Shown: positions 1 through 9,399 of the stretch, one piece after another
Numbering within the stretch: the first letter of the stretch is position 1
Layout of the letters: each line of letters starts with the position of its first letter
Notes under the pieces: model-generated
Seen by the model: only the letters and a program-made list of their open reading frames with translations
The model's database searches: none
What the model was told of the DNA's origin: nothing
Source of the DNA: Ochrobactrum teleogrylli
Lineage (GTDB): Bacteria > Pseudomonadota > Alphaproteobacteria > Rhizobiales > Rhizobiaceae
DNA: 64,000 nt
Direction of reading: 5' to 3'
Assembly (NCBI RefSeq): GCF_006376685.1
Contig: NZ_VEWL01000001.1
Span: 747,869 to 811,868, forward strand
Program-made: the position numbers and the translations under genes

Positions 1-239
1 TCAACGCCGGTGCCCTTGTGCTTGGCGCGCAGCGCCTCGATCAGCTTGCGCGCCGTTGCGCGCACCGCCTTGCGGGTTTCATCCGGCAGTGTCGCCTGCT
101 CAACCAGAGCCGTCACGCATTCCGCTTCCGAACGACGATAGGCGCTCGTGATGATCTGACGCAGAGCGCTCTGCTCGCGGATCGGCGGCGCAAAATTCTG
201 GAAAACCGGATTTGTGGGAGCTGGAATTTTATCGGTCAT
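1..239 (-). CDS. putA: PutA, proline dehydrogenase / P5C dehydrogenase, N-terminal fragment
   Basis: The frame runs from ATG at 239 down to base 1 without a stop and leaves the window. Its product begins MTDKIPAPTNPVF and continues with ~79 residues, including SALRQIITSAYRRSEAE, which I recognise as the start of rhizobial and Brucella PutA, the membrane-associated enzyme that oxidises proline to glutamate. Only the N-terminus is present, so no catalytic motif can be checked. The divergent Lrp-family gene about 160 bp away is the expected activator, which supports the call. The identity rests on recalled family sequence plus context. Confidence 0.75.
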   Translation of the reverse strand, partial: MTDKIPAPTNPVFQNFAPPIREQSALRQIITSAYRRSEAECVTALVEQATLPDETRKAVRATARKLIEALRAKHKGTGV

Positions 240-400
240 GGTGCAAGGCTCGCAAAAGAGAACAGGCCCGGGCGTAACGCCCAGTTTACCTCTGTTTTAT
301 TTGGGTGCACACTATCATCGGCGCAAATTGCATTCTGCCTTGATTTGAACCATATAAAGGAAAAACGATCTTATTATCGCGATCTATAAAGGCAAAATGA

Positions 401-895
401 ATGCGAAAGATAGAGTCTATAGACGATCTGGATCAGTTCGACCGGCGCATTCTGGAAGTTCTCAGCGAAGACGGCAGAATTCCGGTAACCGAGCTGTCTA
501 AAAAGGTCGGTCTTTCCAAGACGCCATGTCAGGCGCGACTGAAAAGGCTGGTCGATGAAGGCTATATTCTGGGCTTTCGCGCGGCTATCGATCCGGAGAA
601 ACTTGGCATCGATCACATCGCCTTCACGACGGTTAAACTGTCCGACACACGCGAGGCGGCGCTCAACGCCTTCAACACGGCGGTGCGCAAGATACGCGAG
701 GTGGAAGAGTGCCACATGATCGCGAGCTCGTTCGATTATCTTTTGAAAGTGCGTACACCAAATATCCGTCGCTATCGCGAAGTGCTGGGCGAGAAGATTT
801 CCAGCCTGCCCAATGTGGCAAGCACATCGACCTTCGTGGTGATGGAATCCGTCAAGGACAATCGCCCCGTCAGAGTCTATCCGGGCGCGATCTGA
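401..895 (+). CDS. putR: Lrp/AsnC-family activator of proline catabolism (PutR-like)
   Basis: 164 residues, the usual Lrp/AsnC length. An N-terminal helix-turn-helix covers roughly residues 12-60 (DQFDRRILEVLSEDGRIPV, then VGLSKTPCQARLKRL), followed by the ligand-binding RAM domain with EVEECHMIASSFDYLLKVR and a terminal MESVKDNRPV. It lies divergent from putA across ~160 bp, the arrangement of proline-responsive PutR activators in alphaproteobacteria, so proline is the likely co-effector (inference from context). An out-of-frame ATG at 397 was not chosen because only 401 opens the conserved frame. Confidence 0.85.
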   Translation: MRKIESIDDLDQFDRRILEVLSEDGRIPVTELSKKVGLSKTPCQARLKRLVDEGYILGFRAAIDPEKLGIDHIAFTTVKLSDTREAALNAFNTAVRKIREVEECHMIASSFDYLLKVRTPNIRRYREVLGEKISSLPNVASTSTFVVMESVKDNRPVRVYPGAI

Positions 896-902
896 CCAAA
901 AG

Positions 903-929
903 AAAATGGCGGGCATTGCCCGCCATTTT
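903..929. terminator. Bidirectional terminator between putR and the efeO-like gene
   Basis: A 12-bp perfect stem, AAAATGGCGGGC with GCCCGCCATTTT, closes a 3-base loop. A/T tracts on both sides make it usable in both directions. It separates the convergent ends of putR (895) and the EfeO-like gene (952). Confidence 0.85.
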
Positions 930-951
930 CATTTTCCATTGCTGAAACGGA

Positions 952-1791
952 TTAGTTCAGGCCAAGCGTGCCGCGCAGCGTGGACAGGTCTTCGGCCAGC
1001 GTCGTCACCGGACCGGCAAGCGCCTTGCGGTCGTCTTCCGACAGCTTGTCATAGGTTTCGTAGCCGTCGCCCTTCTTGTACTTGGCAAGAATATCGTCAA
1101 CGGTCTTGAAGTTGGCTTCGACCTTCTTGATCAGGTCAGGATTTTCCTTCTCGATCAGCGGCTTGAACAACTCGACGATCTTCTGCGCGCCATCGACATT
1201 GGCCTTGAAATCCCAAAGGTCGGTGTGGCTGTAACGGTCTTCTTCGCCGGAAATCTTGCCAGCAGCCACTTCCTCCATGAGTGCGGCTGCACCGCCCACG
1301 ACCTTTTCAGGCGGAACAGTCAGGTCTTTTACACGCTTCTGGAGTTCCAGAACATCGGCATAGAGCTTGTCCGCAAAAGGCGTCAGGCCATCGGTCGTGT
1401 TCTGTGCGAACAGGCCATATTCGAGGCGGTGGAAGCCGGTGAAATCTTCCGACTTCTCACCATTTTCATGATCGTCGGCGCGGCTGTCGATAGACGCATC
1501 GAGATCAGCGAAAAGTTCAGCAATCGGCTCGATCTTTTCATAGGAGACGCGCGAAGACGGATAGAGTTCTTTGGCCTTCGCCAAATCGCCAGCCTTGATC
1601 GCATCCGTGAAAGCCTTGGTGTCCTTCACCAGAATGTCGAGGTGCTCCTGCACATAGACCTTGTAGTCGGCAATCGGCTGGACGAGGTCCAGCGGCGAAA
1701 CCTCGGCCTTGGCAGCGCCGAAGCTGAGCGAGAGCGCGACGGCGCAAGCCGAAGCAAGCCCAGAAACATACAGGGGCAGACGATACTTCAT
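952..1791 (-). CDS. EfeO/EfeM-like periplasmic iron-uptake protein (M75 imelysin domain only)
   Basis: About 279 residues: a Sec signal peptide (hydrophobic core then AKAEVSP, cleavage near residue 30) and one M75/imelysin helical domain with the HxxE metal motif in HRLEYGLF. It lacks the cupredoxin domain of the full EfeO at 3230-4423 and so resembles EfeM. The ATG at 1791 is preceded by GGAGAGG at good spacing, so the upstream frame extension to 1806 is rejected. It is the last gene of the efeUOB set, 119 bp after efeB. Likely role: periplasmic ferrous or ferric iron binding for EfeU. Confidence 0.82.
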   Translation of the reverse strand: MKYRLPLYVSGLASACAVALSLSFGAAKAEVSPLDLVQPIADYKVYVQEHLDILVKDTKAFTDAIKAGDLAKAKELYPSSRVSYEKIEPIAELFADLDASIDSRADDHENGEKSEDFTGFHRLEYGLFAQNTTDGLTPFADKLYADVLELQKRVKDLTVPPEKVVGGAAALMEEVAAGKISGEEDRYSHTDLWDFKANVDGAQKIVELFKPLIEKENPDLIKKVEANFKTVDDILAKYKKGDGYETYDKLSEDDRKALAGPVTTLAEDLSTLRGTLGLN

Positions 1792-1910
1792 GTTTAGCCT
1801 CTCCATGATGATGGACAGAGCGCTCCGGCCTCAACCGTCAAAACGCTCTGTCATCTTGTTTGTGCATTTCTCCAAACAGCTTGGGCAGTTGTGGGGGAAA
1901 TGCCTCCACC

Positions 1911-3230
1911 TCACCCGCGGGCGTTTTGCGGCCCGCTCGCCGCAAGCAATCCACGCGCGTAATAGTCCTGATCGTCCGTCACGCCCGGCAGCGCGAAGAA
2001 ATATCCGCCGCCGATGGGCTTGATATATTCTTCCAGCGGCTCGCCATTGAGGCGGTTCTGGACCGTGATGAAACCTTTTTCGAGGTTGGCCTGATAGGCA
2101 ATGAACAGCAGCCCCATATCGAGCTGGCCCGACTTGGTGACACCGTTCGAATAGTTGAACGGACGGCGCAGGATCAGGTTCTCATGCGCCTTGGCATCAC
2201 GCGGATTGGCCAAACGGATATGCGAATCCATCGGCGTGACCTTGCCATCGTGATCCTTGGCAAAATCCGGCACATCGGCTTCTGTCTTACCGTCGAACGG
2301 CGCACCGCTATCCTTGCGACGACCGAAAATCGTCTCCTGCTCCTGCAATGGCGTGCGGTCCCAGCGCTCCACCATATTGCGGATGATGCGCACCGCGACA
2401 TAGCTGCCATTGGCGGCCCAATCCGGCTCGTCGCCTTCCTTCTGCACCCAGACAACCTGCTGCATCAGCTTCTTGTCGGATGCATCCGGATTGGCCGAAC
2501 CATCGCGGAAACCGAGGAAGTTACGCGCGCTTTCCTTGGCTTTCGGCGAATGCGGCGGCTGCACCGACACAGTGCCTTCCTGCTTCCAGCGCACCATCAG
2601 CAAGTCCGGCATATTCTTCATAATATCGCGAAGCGCGTGAATATTGGTGTCCGGCGTGTTGGAGCAGAACTGGATCATCAGATCGCCATGGCAGATATCC
2701 TTCTGCAAGGCATCGTTGGGGAAGCCGGTCATGCGCTGAAGGCGCTTCGGTTTCATCGGCTTCAGGCCGAAACGGTCATCGAACAGCGAATTGCCGAGCG
2801 CGACCGTTATCGTCAAATTGTCCGGCGTCACCGTCGGGCCGAGAATGCCTGAATCAGACGGCGGAAATTTTGCGTCGAGCACCGGCGGCTCGCCGCCCTT
2901 CATCAGAAAGGCCGCGCGCTCGGTCAGGAGCTTGAACATGCGCTCAAGTTCACCGCGATCCCGCGCCAGAACATCGAAAGCGGCAACCAGACCGGCTGCC
3001 GGACGCGCATTGACAATGCCCGGCTGGTGAACGCCATGGAACGGCTGGCTTTCGTGAATTTTGTCGCTTTCCGGCGCGTTGGTCACGCTGTCGGAAGACA
3101 GTGCATGGGCCGGCTGCGGGTTCAACACGCCCGCCACTGCGCCGGCAACGCCGGTTGCCCCAGCGCCCAGCAGCAATGCGCGGCGTGAAGGTGAGACAGG
3201 ATTATCGGTTTTCAAAAATTTCTTGGTCAT
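1911..3230 (-). CDS. efeB: EfeB, Tat-exported Dyp-type peroxidase / deferrochelatase
   Basis: 439 residues. The N-terminus has a twin-arginine signal (SRRALLLGAGATG) followed by a hydrophobic stretch, so the haem enzyme is exported folded. The Dyp-peroxidase signature GFRDGSANP (GxxDG) is present, and length agrees with EfeB. EfeB oxidises Fe(II) or handles haem iron for the EfeUO permease. Its ATG overlaps the efeO stop by one base (TAATG), implying translational coupling. A classical EfeB; no oddity seen. Confidence 0.93.
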   Translation of the reverse strand: MTKKFLKTDNPVSPSRRALLLGAGATGVAGAVAGVLNPQPAHALSSDSVTNAPESDKIHESQPFHGVHQPGIVNARPAAGLVAAFDVLARDRGELERMFKLLTERAAFLMKGGEPPVLDAKFPPSDSGILGPTVTPDNLTITVALGNSLFDDRFGLKPMKPKRLQRMTGFPNDALQKDICHGDLMIQFCSNTPDTNIHALRDIMKNMPDLLMVRWKQEGTVSVQPPHSPKAKESARNFLGFRDGSANPDASDKKLMQQVVWVQKEGDEPDWAANGSYVAVRIIRNMVERWDRTPLQEQETIFGRRKDSGAPFDGKTEADVPDFAKDHDGKVTPMDSHIRLANPRDAKAHENLILRRPFNYSNGVTKSGQLDMGLLFIAYQANLEKGFITVQNRLNGEPLEEYIKPIGGGYFFALPGVTDDQDYYARGLLAASGPQNARG

Positions 3231-4423
3231 TAATCCACTCCCAATTGATCGCGGAGTTTAGAGAATTGGGCGGCGAGCGAAGCGGCGCCGTCCTTGATCT
3301 TCGCCTTTTCATCAGACGAAAGATTGTCATAGGTCTTGAAACCATTGCCTTCGGCATTGGCGCTCAAAAGAGCCTTCACCGCAGCCAGTTCCTTGTCGAT
3401 GCCATCAAATGCCTTCGCATCGACCTTGTCCACGATGGGACGCAACACATCCACCGTCTTGGCCGCGCCTTCAACGAGACCGGCGAATGCGTGCAAATCG
3501 GTGTGGGCATAGCGGTCTTCACCCGTATCGCCCGCCGTCGAAGCAAAGCGATTAAGCGCCGATGCAGTACCAGCGAGCATGCGATCCGGCGAAATGCGCA
3601 GGGCGCGAATACGCTCCTTCAAGGCACCGGCATCCTGTGCCAACTTGTCCGAGACCGGGGCCAGACCGTCTGCCGATTTCTGCTCGAACAGCCCGTATTC
3701 GATACGATGCAGGCCGCCAAAAGCAGCATCCTGTTCACGCTTTTCGAAATAATCAGCGCGCGCATTGATGGCCGTATCGAGATCGGAGAAGGCTTCGGAA
3801 ACCGGCGCAATGCGGGCATAGGCGGCACGGGCCGGACCATAGGCGGCCTGCGCTGCTTCCAGATTGCCGCTGGTGACAGCAGCCGACAGATCGCCTGTCT
3901 CCTTCTGGAATTCAGCCACTTCTGCTGCAAGATAAATCTGGTATTCCGCCAACGCGCCGATGAAGGCGGTCAGTGGCAGCTTCTTGCCCTTCTCGGCATC
4001 GCTGGCAGCGGACGGCGTCACCGTCAGCTTGCCACGCGGGTTGGACAGCAGGCCGCAGGTGATCTGATATTCGCCGGGCGCGAGCTTTGCCGTGATTGTC
4101 TGCTTGAAACCGGGCGCGATATTTTCGCGCTCTTCCAGCACCATGACGCCGTCGAGAATTTCCCATTCGACGGTGCGGTCGGACTTGTTGACGATCTCAA
4201 ACACCGAGCGCCCGGCCGGAACGGACAGCTCGTTCGGTTCGCAGCTTTTCGCATTGATCGCCACCTGAATTTTGCCTTCGGCATCGGCATGACGCGCCTT
4301 GTCCGAAACGCGCGAGGCATAATAGAAGGCCGCCCCCGCCGCCACGAGCAGCAGCACGGCCAGCACCAGCCCGATGCGAACCAGATTGCGGGAGAAAGGT
4401 TCGGTGGCTTTAGGGTTCGTCAT
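3230..4423 (-). CDS. efeO: EfeO, periplasmic iron-binding protein (cupredoxin + M75 domains)
   Basis: 397 residues in three parts: an N-terminal signal/anchor around residues 13-35 (VRIGLVLAVLLLVAAGAAF), a cupredoxin-like domain to about residue 130 (CEPNELSVPAGRSVFEIVN, later YQITCGLLSNPRGKLTV), and a C-terminal imelysin/M75 domain with HRIEYGLF. This is the full-length EfeO layout; the protein is thought to deliver iron to EfeU. It sits 15 bp after efeU and overlaps efeB by one base, so the three form one transcript. Confidence 0.92.
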   Translation of the reverse strand: MTNPKATEPFSRNLVRIGLVLAVLLLVAAGAAFYYASRVSDKARHADAEGKIQVAINAKSCEPNELSVPAGRSVFEIVNKSDRTVEWEILDGVMVLEERENIAPGFKQTITAKLAPGEYQITCGLLSNPRGKLTVTPSAASDAEKGKKLPLTAFIGALAEYQIYLAAEVAEFQKETGDLSAAVTSGNLEAAQAAYGPARAAYARIAPVSEAFSDLDTAINARADYFEKREQDAAFGGLHRIEYGLFEQKSADGLAPVSDKLAQDAGALKERIRALRISPDRMLAGTASALNRFASTAGDTGEDRYAHTDLHAFAGLVEGAAKTVDVLRPIVDKVDAKAFDGIDKELAAVKALLSANAEGNGFKTYDNLSSDEKAKIKDGAASLAAQFSKLRDQLGVD

Positions 4424-4438
4424 GAAAAATCTCTTCGA

Positions 4439-5278
4439 CTAAGCGCTATGCTTGGCCTCAGCGCCCTGAACAGGCGCGGAGGATGGCATCAGGAAAAGAA
4501 CGAGTGCTGGAACAAGGAAGGCGACATAGGCCACGACTTCGCTAACCGTCGGCGTTGCGATATAGCCGAAGATACCGGCCAGAACCGAACCGAGCGTGCT
4601 GTCCAGCGGTAGAATGTCGCTTGCGTCGAAAACCACCGTCTGGAAATGGTTCCAGAGACCGGCTTCATGCAACGCCATCACCGAATTGGCCAGAATACCG
4701 GCGGCGATAATCAGGATGAAAACGCCAGTCCAGCGGAAGAAACGGCGCAGATTGAGCTTCAAACCACCCTTGAAGATGGCATAGCCGACGACAGCGGCAA
4801 GCAGCACACCCAGAAGCGCGCCAAGCGGGGCGGCAGCGCCTTCGCTTTGCTGGAATGCGGCCAGCAGGAAGAAGACCGACTCCAGCCCCTCGCGGGCAAC
4901 AGCGAAAAACACCATCAGGATAAGGCCGACGCCCTTATGCGTCGGCGTTTCAAAAGCAGCATCGATGGAATGATGCAGCTCGGCCTTGATCGAGCGCGCG
5001 GCCTTGCGCATCCAGAACACCATGGAAGTCAGCACGAAAACGGCGATCAATCCAATGATGGCTTCGAACAGTTCCTGCGCCTTTTGCGGAAACTCTGCGC
5101 TCAGAATTTGCAGGATCGCGCCAACGGTCAGCGACATGGCAAGCGCCAGAAGAATGCCGATCCAGACAACGGGCATCCAGGCGCTGCGTCCCGTCTGATG
5201 CAGATAGCTCGCGATGATACCAACGATCAGCGCTGCCTCCACGCCTTCGCGGAACATGATGAGAAACGGTACGAGCAT
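4439..5278 (-). CDS. efeU: EfeU, FTR1-family iron permease
   Basis: 279 residues with about seven hydrophobic segments. Both REGxE iron-translocation motifs of the FTR1 family are present: REGVE at residues 10-14 and REGLE at 129-133. EfeU moves iron across the inner membrane with EfeO and EfeB, which follow directly. It is the first gene of the operon, with about 145 bases from its ATG to an Irr/ICE-like palindrome, consistent with iron-dependent control. Confidence 0.93.
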   Translation of the reverse strand: MLVPFLIMFREGVEAALIVGIIASYLHQTGRSAWMPVVWIGILLALAMSLTVGAILQILSAEFPQKAQELFEAIIGLIAVFVLTSMVFWMRKAARSIKAELHHSIDAAFETPTHKGVGLILMVFFAVAREGLESVFFLLAAFQQSEGAAAPLGALLGVLLAAVVGYAIFKGGLKLNLRRFFRWTGVFILIIAAGILANSVMALHEAGLWNHFQTVVFDASDILPLDSTLGSVLAGIFGYIATPTVSEVVAYVAFLVPALVLFLMPSSAPVQGAEAKHSA

Positions 5279-5421
5279 TTCGTTCTATCCAAACAGACAG
5301 AGAAACCGGCCCGCCCCTTTTGACCAGTTCTCGATCAGCCTAAGCCTTCGTCAATTGGTCACCTTTTATAATTAGCTTACACCCACTGCAAGACAAATGA
5401 ACATGACCACGCTAGGAATGT

Positions 5422-5438
5422 TTTAGAATTATTCTAAC
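5422..5438 (-). promoter_or_regulatory. Irr/ICE-like iron-control box upstream of efeU
   Basis: TTTAGAATTATTCTAAC contains a perfect 7-bp inverted repeat, TTAGAAT and ATTCTAA, around one central base. It closely matches the rhizobial iron-control element (TTTAGAA-N3-TTCTAAA) bound by Irr, a Fur-family haem-responsive regulator. Its place upstream of an iron-import operon supports the reading. Binding is inferred, and the 145-base distance to efeU implies a leader. Confidence 0.6.
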
Positions 5439-5639
5439 GATTTCATGCGTTTATGGGAGCAATTAAGGCACGGCTGACGAACCGTGGCAGACAGGCCCGG
5501 GCGACTCACGCCCTATCCCACGGAAAAGATTTTGAATTTTTCTGCGCCGCAACCTGAACCGAAATGAAACACAACCCCCGTTTGCATTGCGGTAGCGCGA
5601 TCATAAACCCGTGAAAAAGTTCATAATCTTCCGAAATCG

Positions 5640-5808
5640 ACAAAAAAAGTCGACTAAGGGGTTGAACAATGCGGCTGACTGATCCATATCGGGGTTACTT
5701 ACCGCTGTGCCTCCTCCCATTGCGCGCGGTAAGTGTTCCCCTCTGGAGGTTTGCCCAAGTGGCACCTTCATAACTAAGCCGGACTTCCTAGTCCGGCTCT
5801 TTTTTTGC
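5640..5808 (+). ncRNA. Candidate CCUCCUCCC (anti-SD) small RNA
   Basis: No protein-like frame is present, but structured elements are: a stem CTTACCGC (5698-5705) with GCGGTAAG (5726-5733) enclosing CCTCCTCCC at 5710-5718, then an intrinsic terminator (5777-5798, 9-bp stem) followed by a long T run. A loop-exposed CCUCCUCCC is the mark of the alphaproteobacterial CcsR/cuckoo/alpha-r14 type RNAs. GGAGG at 5745-5749 could pair with the motif in an alternative fold. The 5' end is unknown; 5640 is a guess. Confidence 0.6.
5777..5808 (+). terminator. Intrinsic terminator of the candidate small RNA
   Basis: Perfect stem AGCCGGACT / AGTCCGGCT with loop TCCT, followed by C and a run of T. It is not preceded by a plus-strand protein gene, which is the main reason to infer a short RNA here. 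Confidence 0.85.
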
Positions 5809-5833
5809 CTGAATTCCTGTAGCGCCAAATAAA

Positions 5834-5859
5834 AGAAGCTCCACCGCAGCAGAGCTTCT
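5834..5859. repeat. Short inverted repeat between small RNA and gcvP
   Basis: AGAAGCTC (5834-5841) pairs with GAGCTTCT (5852-5859), followed by ATATTT. It may be a weak second terminator. The remaining bases from 5860 to 6150 are AT-rich, with no gene that I can support. Confidence 0.4.
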
Positions 5860-6151
5860 ATATTTGAATTATAATAAATGCTTCACATTCTCGGGAAGCA
5901 TACATTCTCACCGTAATGATCAAAACAACACAATTTCTCGCCGTAGCGCCAGCACTGTAATGTGGATTCTAATCTGGCAGCATTATCCTTCGCGAACGCC
6001 GCTCTGGAAGAAAAGCCGATAAAGATCGGAAAGAGAGACAAGACTAAAACTATTATCTTCATAATAAATCCGTCCGATATGTTTTCTTCTATTTGCGATC
6101 AGCAGATAATTGCAAAAGCGGCGTTTTCTGAAAACCCCAACAAACCGGACA

Positions 6152-6180
6152 GAAAAAAGCGCCGCATTTCGGCGGCGCTT
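6152..6180 (-). terminator. Terminator of the gcvTHP operon
   Basis: AAGCGCCG (6158-6165) pairs with CGGCGCTT (6173-6180). On the minus strand the stem is followed by a U tract (the A run at 6152-6157). It lies 28 bp beyond the gcvP stop. Confidence 0.85.
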
Positions 6181-6207
6181 TCGTGTTTTCAGTCATCCAA
6201 CTGGCAA

Positions 6208-9021
6208 TCAACCGTAGGCTGCAACCGGCGGGCACGAGCAGATGAGGTTTCTGTCGCCGCCGACATTGTCCACGCGGCTGACCGGCGGCCAGTATTTTGC
6301 CGTGGCGTCGAATTCGCCGCCCAAGGCAATGGCCGGGAACACCGCTTCCTCACGCGTGTAAGGATGCGTCCATTCACTGGCCAGCGTATCGCCTGCCGTG
6401 TGCGGTGCATTGGCCAGCGGATTGTCATCCTGCGGCCAGACACCATCAGCAACCTTCTTCGCTTCGGCGGCGATGGCGATCATCGCGTCGCAAAGACGGT
6501 CGATTTCCGACTTCGGCTCGGATTCCGTCGGCTCGATCATCAGCGTTCCGGCGACCGGCCACGACATGGTCGGCGCATGGAAACCATAGTCGATGAGGCG
6601 CTTGGCCACATCTTCCACGGTTACGCCCGCGCTATCCTTGAGAACACGCGTATCCACGATGCACTCATGCGCCACGCGGTCATGCGCGCCCGTATAAAGG
6701 ATCGGATAAGCGTCCTTCAAGCGATGCGCGATGTAGTTGGCATTGAGGATCGCAGCTTCGGTCGCCTTTTTAAGACCTGCACCGCCCATCATGCGGATAT
6801 ACATCCACGTAATGACCAGAATAGACGCGCTGCCGAAGGGAGCTGCCGAAACGGCGTGCTTGGAACCAAGATCAACGTGGCCTGGCAGATAAGGCACCAG
6901 ATGTTTGGCAACGCCGATCGGACCGACACCCGGACCGCCGCCGCCATGCGGAATGCAGAAGGTCTTGTGCAGGTTCATATGGCAGACATCGGCGCCGATA
7001 TCGCATGGACGCGCAAGGCCAACGAGTGCATTGAGGTTTGCGCCGTCGAAATAGACTTGACCGCCATTGTCATGGACGATTTCGCAGAAAGCCTTGATGC
7101 CTTCTTCGAACACGCCATAGGTCGACGGATAAGTGATCATGAAGGCGGCGAGATTATCGCGATGCTTCTCGGCCTTGGCCTTGAGGTCATCGATATCGAT
7201 GTCGCCATCCGGGCGGCAATTGACCACGACAACGCTCATGCCTGCCATCGAAGCGCTGGCCGGATTGGTGCCATGCGCGGAGGATGGAATCAGGCAGATG
7301 TTGCGATAACCTTCACCACGCGACTGGTGATAGTGACGGATAGCCAGAAGTCCGGCATATTCGCCCTGACTGCCCGCATTCGGCTGCAGCGAAACACCTG
7401 CAAAGCCGGTGACTTCGCAAAGCCATGCTTCGACGTCAGCCGTCATCTTCGCATAGCCTTCGGTCTGTGCCGCAGGTGCGAAGGGATGCAGGTTCGCAAC
7501 CGTGTTCCAGCTCACCGGCATCATTTCTGCCGCCGCATTGAGCTTCATGGTGCAGGAACCAAGCGGGATCATCGCGCGGTCAAGCGCCAGATCCTTGTCG
7601 GCCAGACGACGCAGGAAGCGCATCATCTCGGTTTCCGAACGGTGCGAATGGAACACATCCTGCGTCAGGAAGCCCTCACCGCGTCCCTTGCCCGGAACGA
7701 GAACCGCGTCGTCTTCGACCGCCTTCGCGCCGAACAGAACGGCGAGTGCCGCAAGATCGTCTTCCGTCGAGGTTTCATCGAAGGTCACGCCAACCGTGTC
7801 GGCATCGATGATGCGCAGCAGACGACCGCCCTTGTCGGCCTCGTCAGCGATTTTCGCGGCCTTGCCGGCGACCTTGACCGAAACCGTATCGAACAGGCTT
7901 TCGCCTGCGATTTCAACGCCAGCGGCCTTGAGACCGGCAGCGAAACGGGCAGCAAGACCGGCAATGCGTGTGGCAATCGCCTGCAAACCAGCCGGACCGT
8001 GCCAGATGGCATAGGATGCAGCCATATTGGCGAGCAGCGCCTGCGCGGTGCAGATGTTCGAAGTCGCCTTGTCGCGACGGATGTGCTGTTCGCGGGTCTG
8101 GAGCGCCAGACGATAAGCCGCGCGGCCATGCGCATCGACCGACTGGCCGACAATGCGGCCCGGAATGATGCGAGTGAGCGGCTCGGACACGGCGAGATAA
8201 GCGGCATGCGGGCCGCCAAAGCCCATCGGCACGCCGTAACGCTGCATGGAGCCAACCGCCATGTCCGCACCCCACTTCGCGGGAGCTTCCATGATGGTCA
8301 ACGCCAACGGGTCGGCAACGGCGATAACCAGCGCGCCCTTGGCCTTTGCATCGGCGATAACGCCGGTGAAGTCGCCGTAAACGCCCTTGGTATCCGGCCA
8401 CGGCACGATGACAGCAGCGGTGTTGTCATCGACGGTGCTGCCAGCCTCAACCAGCCAGCCGAGCGGCTCGGCGCGCGTGTTGACGACATCGACGGTCTGC
8501 GGATGCAGATCGCCCGCCAGAAGCACGCGGCTGCGCTTGTCGCGGTGATGACGGCAGGCAACGCCGACAGCTTCCGCAACGGCGGTTGCTTCATCGAGCA
8601 GCGAGGCGCAGGCAACCGGTAGGCCGGTCAGCTCGGCAACCAGCGTCTGGAAGTGGAACAGCAGCTCCAGACGGCCCTGGCTAATTTCCGACTGGTACGG
8701 CGTATAAGCCGTGTACCAGGCTGGATTTTCAAACAGATTGCGCTGGATCACCGGCGGCGTATGCACGCCATGATAGCCCGCACCGATGAAGCTCTTCTTC
8801 ACCACGTTGCGGCCCATGATTTCATTCAATTCGGCCAGCGCCGCATGTTCGCTCAACGGCGCTGGCAAATCCAGAGCGCGGTTGAGACGGATGGACGCCG
8901 GAACGGCCTGCGTGATGAGAGTTTCCATGGAAGGAAGGCCGAGCGCGGCCAGCATAGCGCGCTCGTCTTCAATTCTCGGCCCGATATGACGGGCAACAAA
9001 GGGAAGAACCTGCTGGGTCAT
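6208..9021 (-). CDS. gcvP: GcvP, glycine dehydrogenase (decarboxylating), P-protein
   Basis: 937 residues, the size of single-chain P-proteins. It begins [10 protein letters not shown] and later carries the PLP-lysine motif [17 protein letters not shown]. The enzyme decarboxylates glycine and passes the aminomethyl group to the lipoyl arm of GcvH. It is the third gene of gcvT-gcvH-gcvP, 4 bp after gcvH. An 886-codon open frame on the opposite strand is a shadow of this gene. Confidence 0.97.
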   Translation of the reverse strand: MTQQVLPFVARHIGPRIEDERAMLAALGLPSMETLITQAVPASIRLNRALDLPAPLSEHAALAELNEIMGRNVVKKSFIGAGYHGVHTPPVIQRNLFENPAWYTAYTPYQSEISQGRLELLFHFQTLVAELTGLPVACASLLDEATAVAEAVGVACRHHRDKRSRVLLAGDLHPQTVDVVNTRAEPLGWLVEAGSTVDDNTAAVIVPWPDTKGVYGDFTGVIADAKAKGALVIAVADPLALTIMEAPAKWGADMAVGSMQRYGVPMGFGGPHAAYLAVSEPLTRIIPGRIVGQSVDAHGRAAYRLALQTREQHIRRDKATSNICTAQALLANMAASYAIWHGPAGLQAIATRIAGLAARFAAGLKAAGVEIAGESLFDTVSVKVAGKAAKIADEADKGGRLLRIIDADTVGVTFDETSTEDDLAALAVLFGAKAVEDDAVLVPGKGRGEGFLTQDVFHSHRSETEMMRFLRRLADKDLALDRAMIPLGSCTMKLNAAAEMMPVSWNTVANLHPFAPAAQTEGYAKMTADVEAWLCEVTGFAGVSLQPNAGSQGEYAGLLAIRHYHQSRGEGYRNICLIPSSAHGTNPASASMAGMSVVVVNCRPDGDIDIDDLKAKAEKHRDNLAAFMITYPSTYGVFEEGIKAFCEIVHDNGGQVYFDGANLNALVGLARPCDIGADVCHMNLHKTFCIPHGGGGPGVGPIGVAKHLVPYLPGHVDLGSKHAVSAAPFGSASILVITWMYIRMMGGAGLKKATEAAILNANYIAHRLKDAYPILYTGAHDRVAHECIVDTRVLKDSAGVTVEDVAKRLIDYGFHAPTMSWPVAGTLMIEPTESEPKSEIDRLCDAMIAIAAEAKKVADGVWPQDDNPLANAPHTAGDTLASEWTHPYTREEAVFPAIALGGEFDATAKYWPPVSRVDNVGGDRNLICSCPPVAAYG

Positions 9022-9025
9022 CGCT

Positions 9026-9394
9026 TTATCCTACCAGAGCGTCGTAACCGGCCTTGTCGAGCAGACCGGAAAGCTGGCCTTCATCCGAAAGCTTCAGCTT
9101 GAACAGCCAGCCATCGCCTTCGGCAGCCTGATTGATCAGAGCCGGATCGGACGACACGGCTTCGTTGACTTCCACCACTTCGCCGTCAACCGGCGCATAA
9201 ACGTCGGAAGCGGCCTTGACCGATTCCACAACCACGACGCCCTCGCCCTTGGCGGCGGTGCGACCGACTTCCGGCAGCTCGACGAAAACGAGGTCGCCCA
9301 GCTGTTCCTGTGCGTGGATCGTTATGCCGACAGTGGCGACGCCGTTTTCGACGCTGATCCACTCGTGATCTTCGGTGAACAGGATTTTGGCCAT
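9026..9394 (-). CDS. gcvH: GcvH, glycine cleavage system lipoyl carrier
   Basis: 122 residues, normal for H-protein. The lipoylation lysine is in [18 protein letters not shown], and the family start is seen (FTEDHEWI). The protein shuttles the methylamine intermediate from GcvP to GcvT and is then reoxidised by dihydrolipoyl dehydrogenase, which is not in this window. It lies 5 bp after gcvT and 4 bp before gcvP. Confidence 0.97.
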   Translation of the reverse strand: MAKILFTEDHEWISVENGVATVGITIHAQEQLGDLVFVELPEVGRTAAKGEGVVVVESVKAASDVYAPVDGEVVEVNEAVSSDPALINQAAEGDGWLFKLKLSDEGQLSGLLDKAGYDALVG

Positions 9395-9399
9395 GGAAA

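Noticed and set aside
3101-4612. 503-codon open frame antisense to efeO
   Set aside because: Overlaps EfeO and EfeB entirely; low-complexity shadow translation with no ribosome site.
5640-5808. 6S RNA or 4.5S RNA
   Set aside because: The 4.5S tetraloop/GGAAGCAGCC core is absent, and I could not fit the 6S open-promoter bulge; the CCUCCUCCC loop fits the cuckoo/CcsR type better. A covariance search would decide.
5962-8622. 886-codon plus-strand open frame antisense to gcvP
   Set aside because: No family motif, arginine/alanine-rich shadow composition, and the opposite strand carries an unmistakable GcvP.
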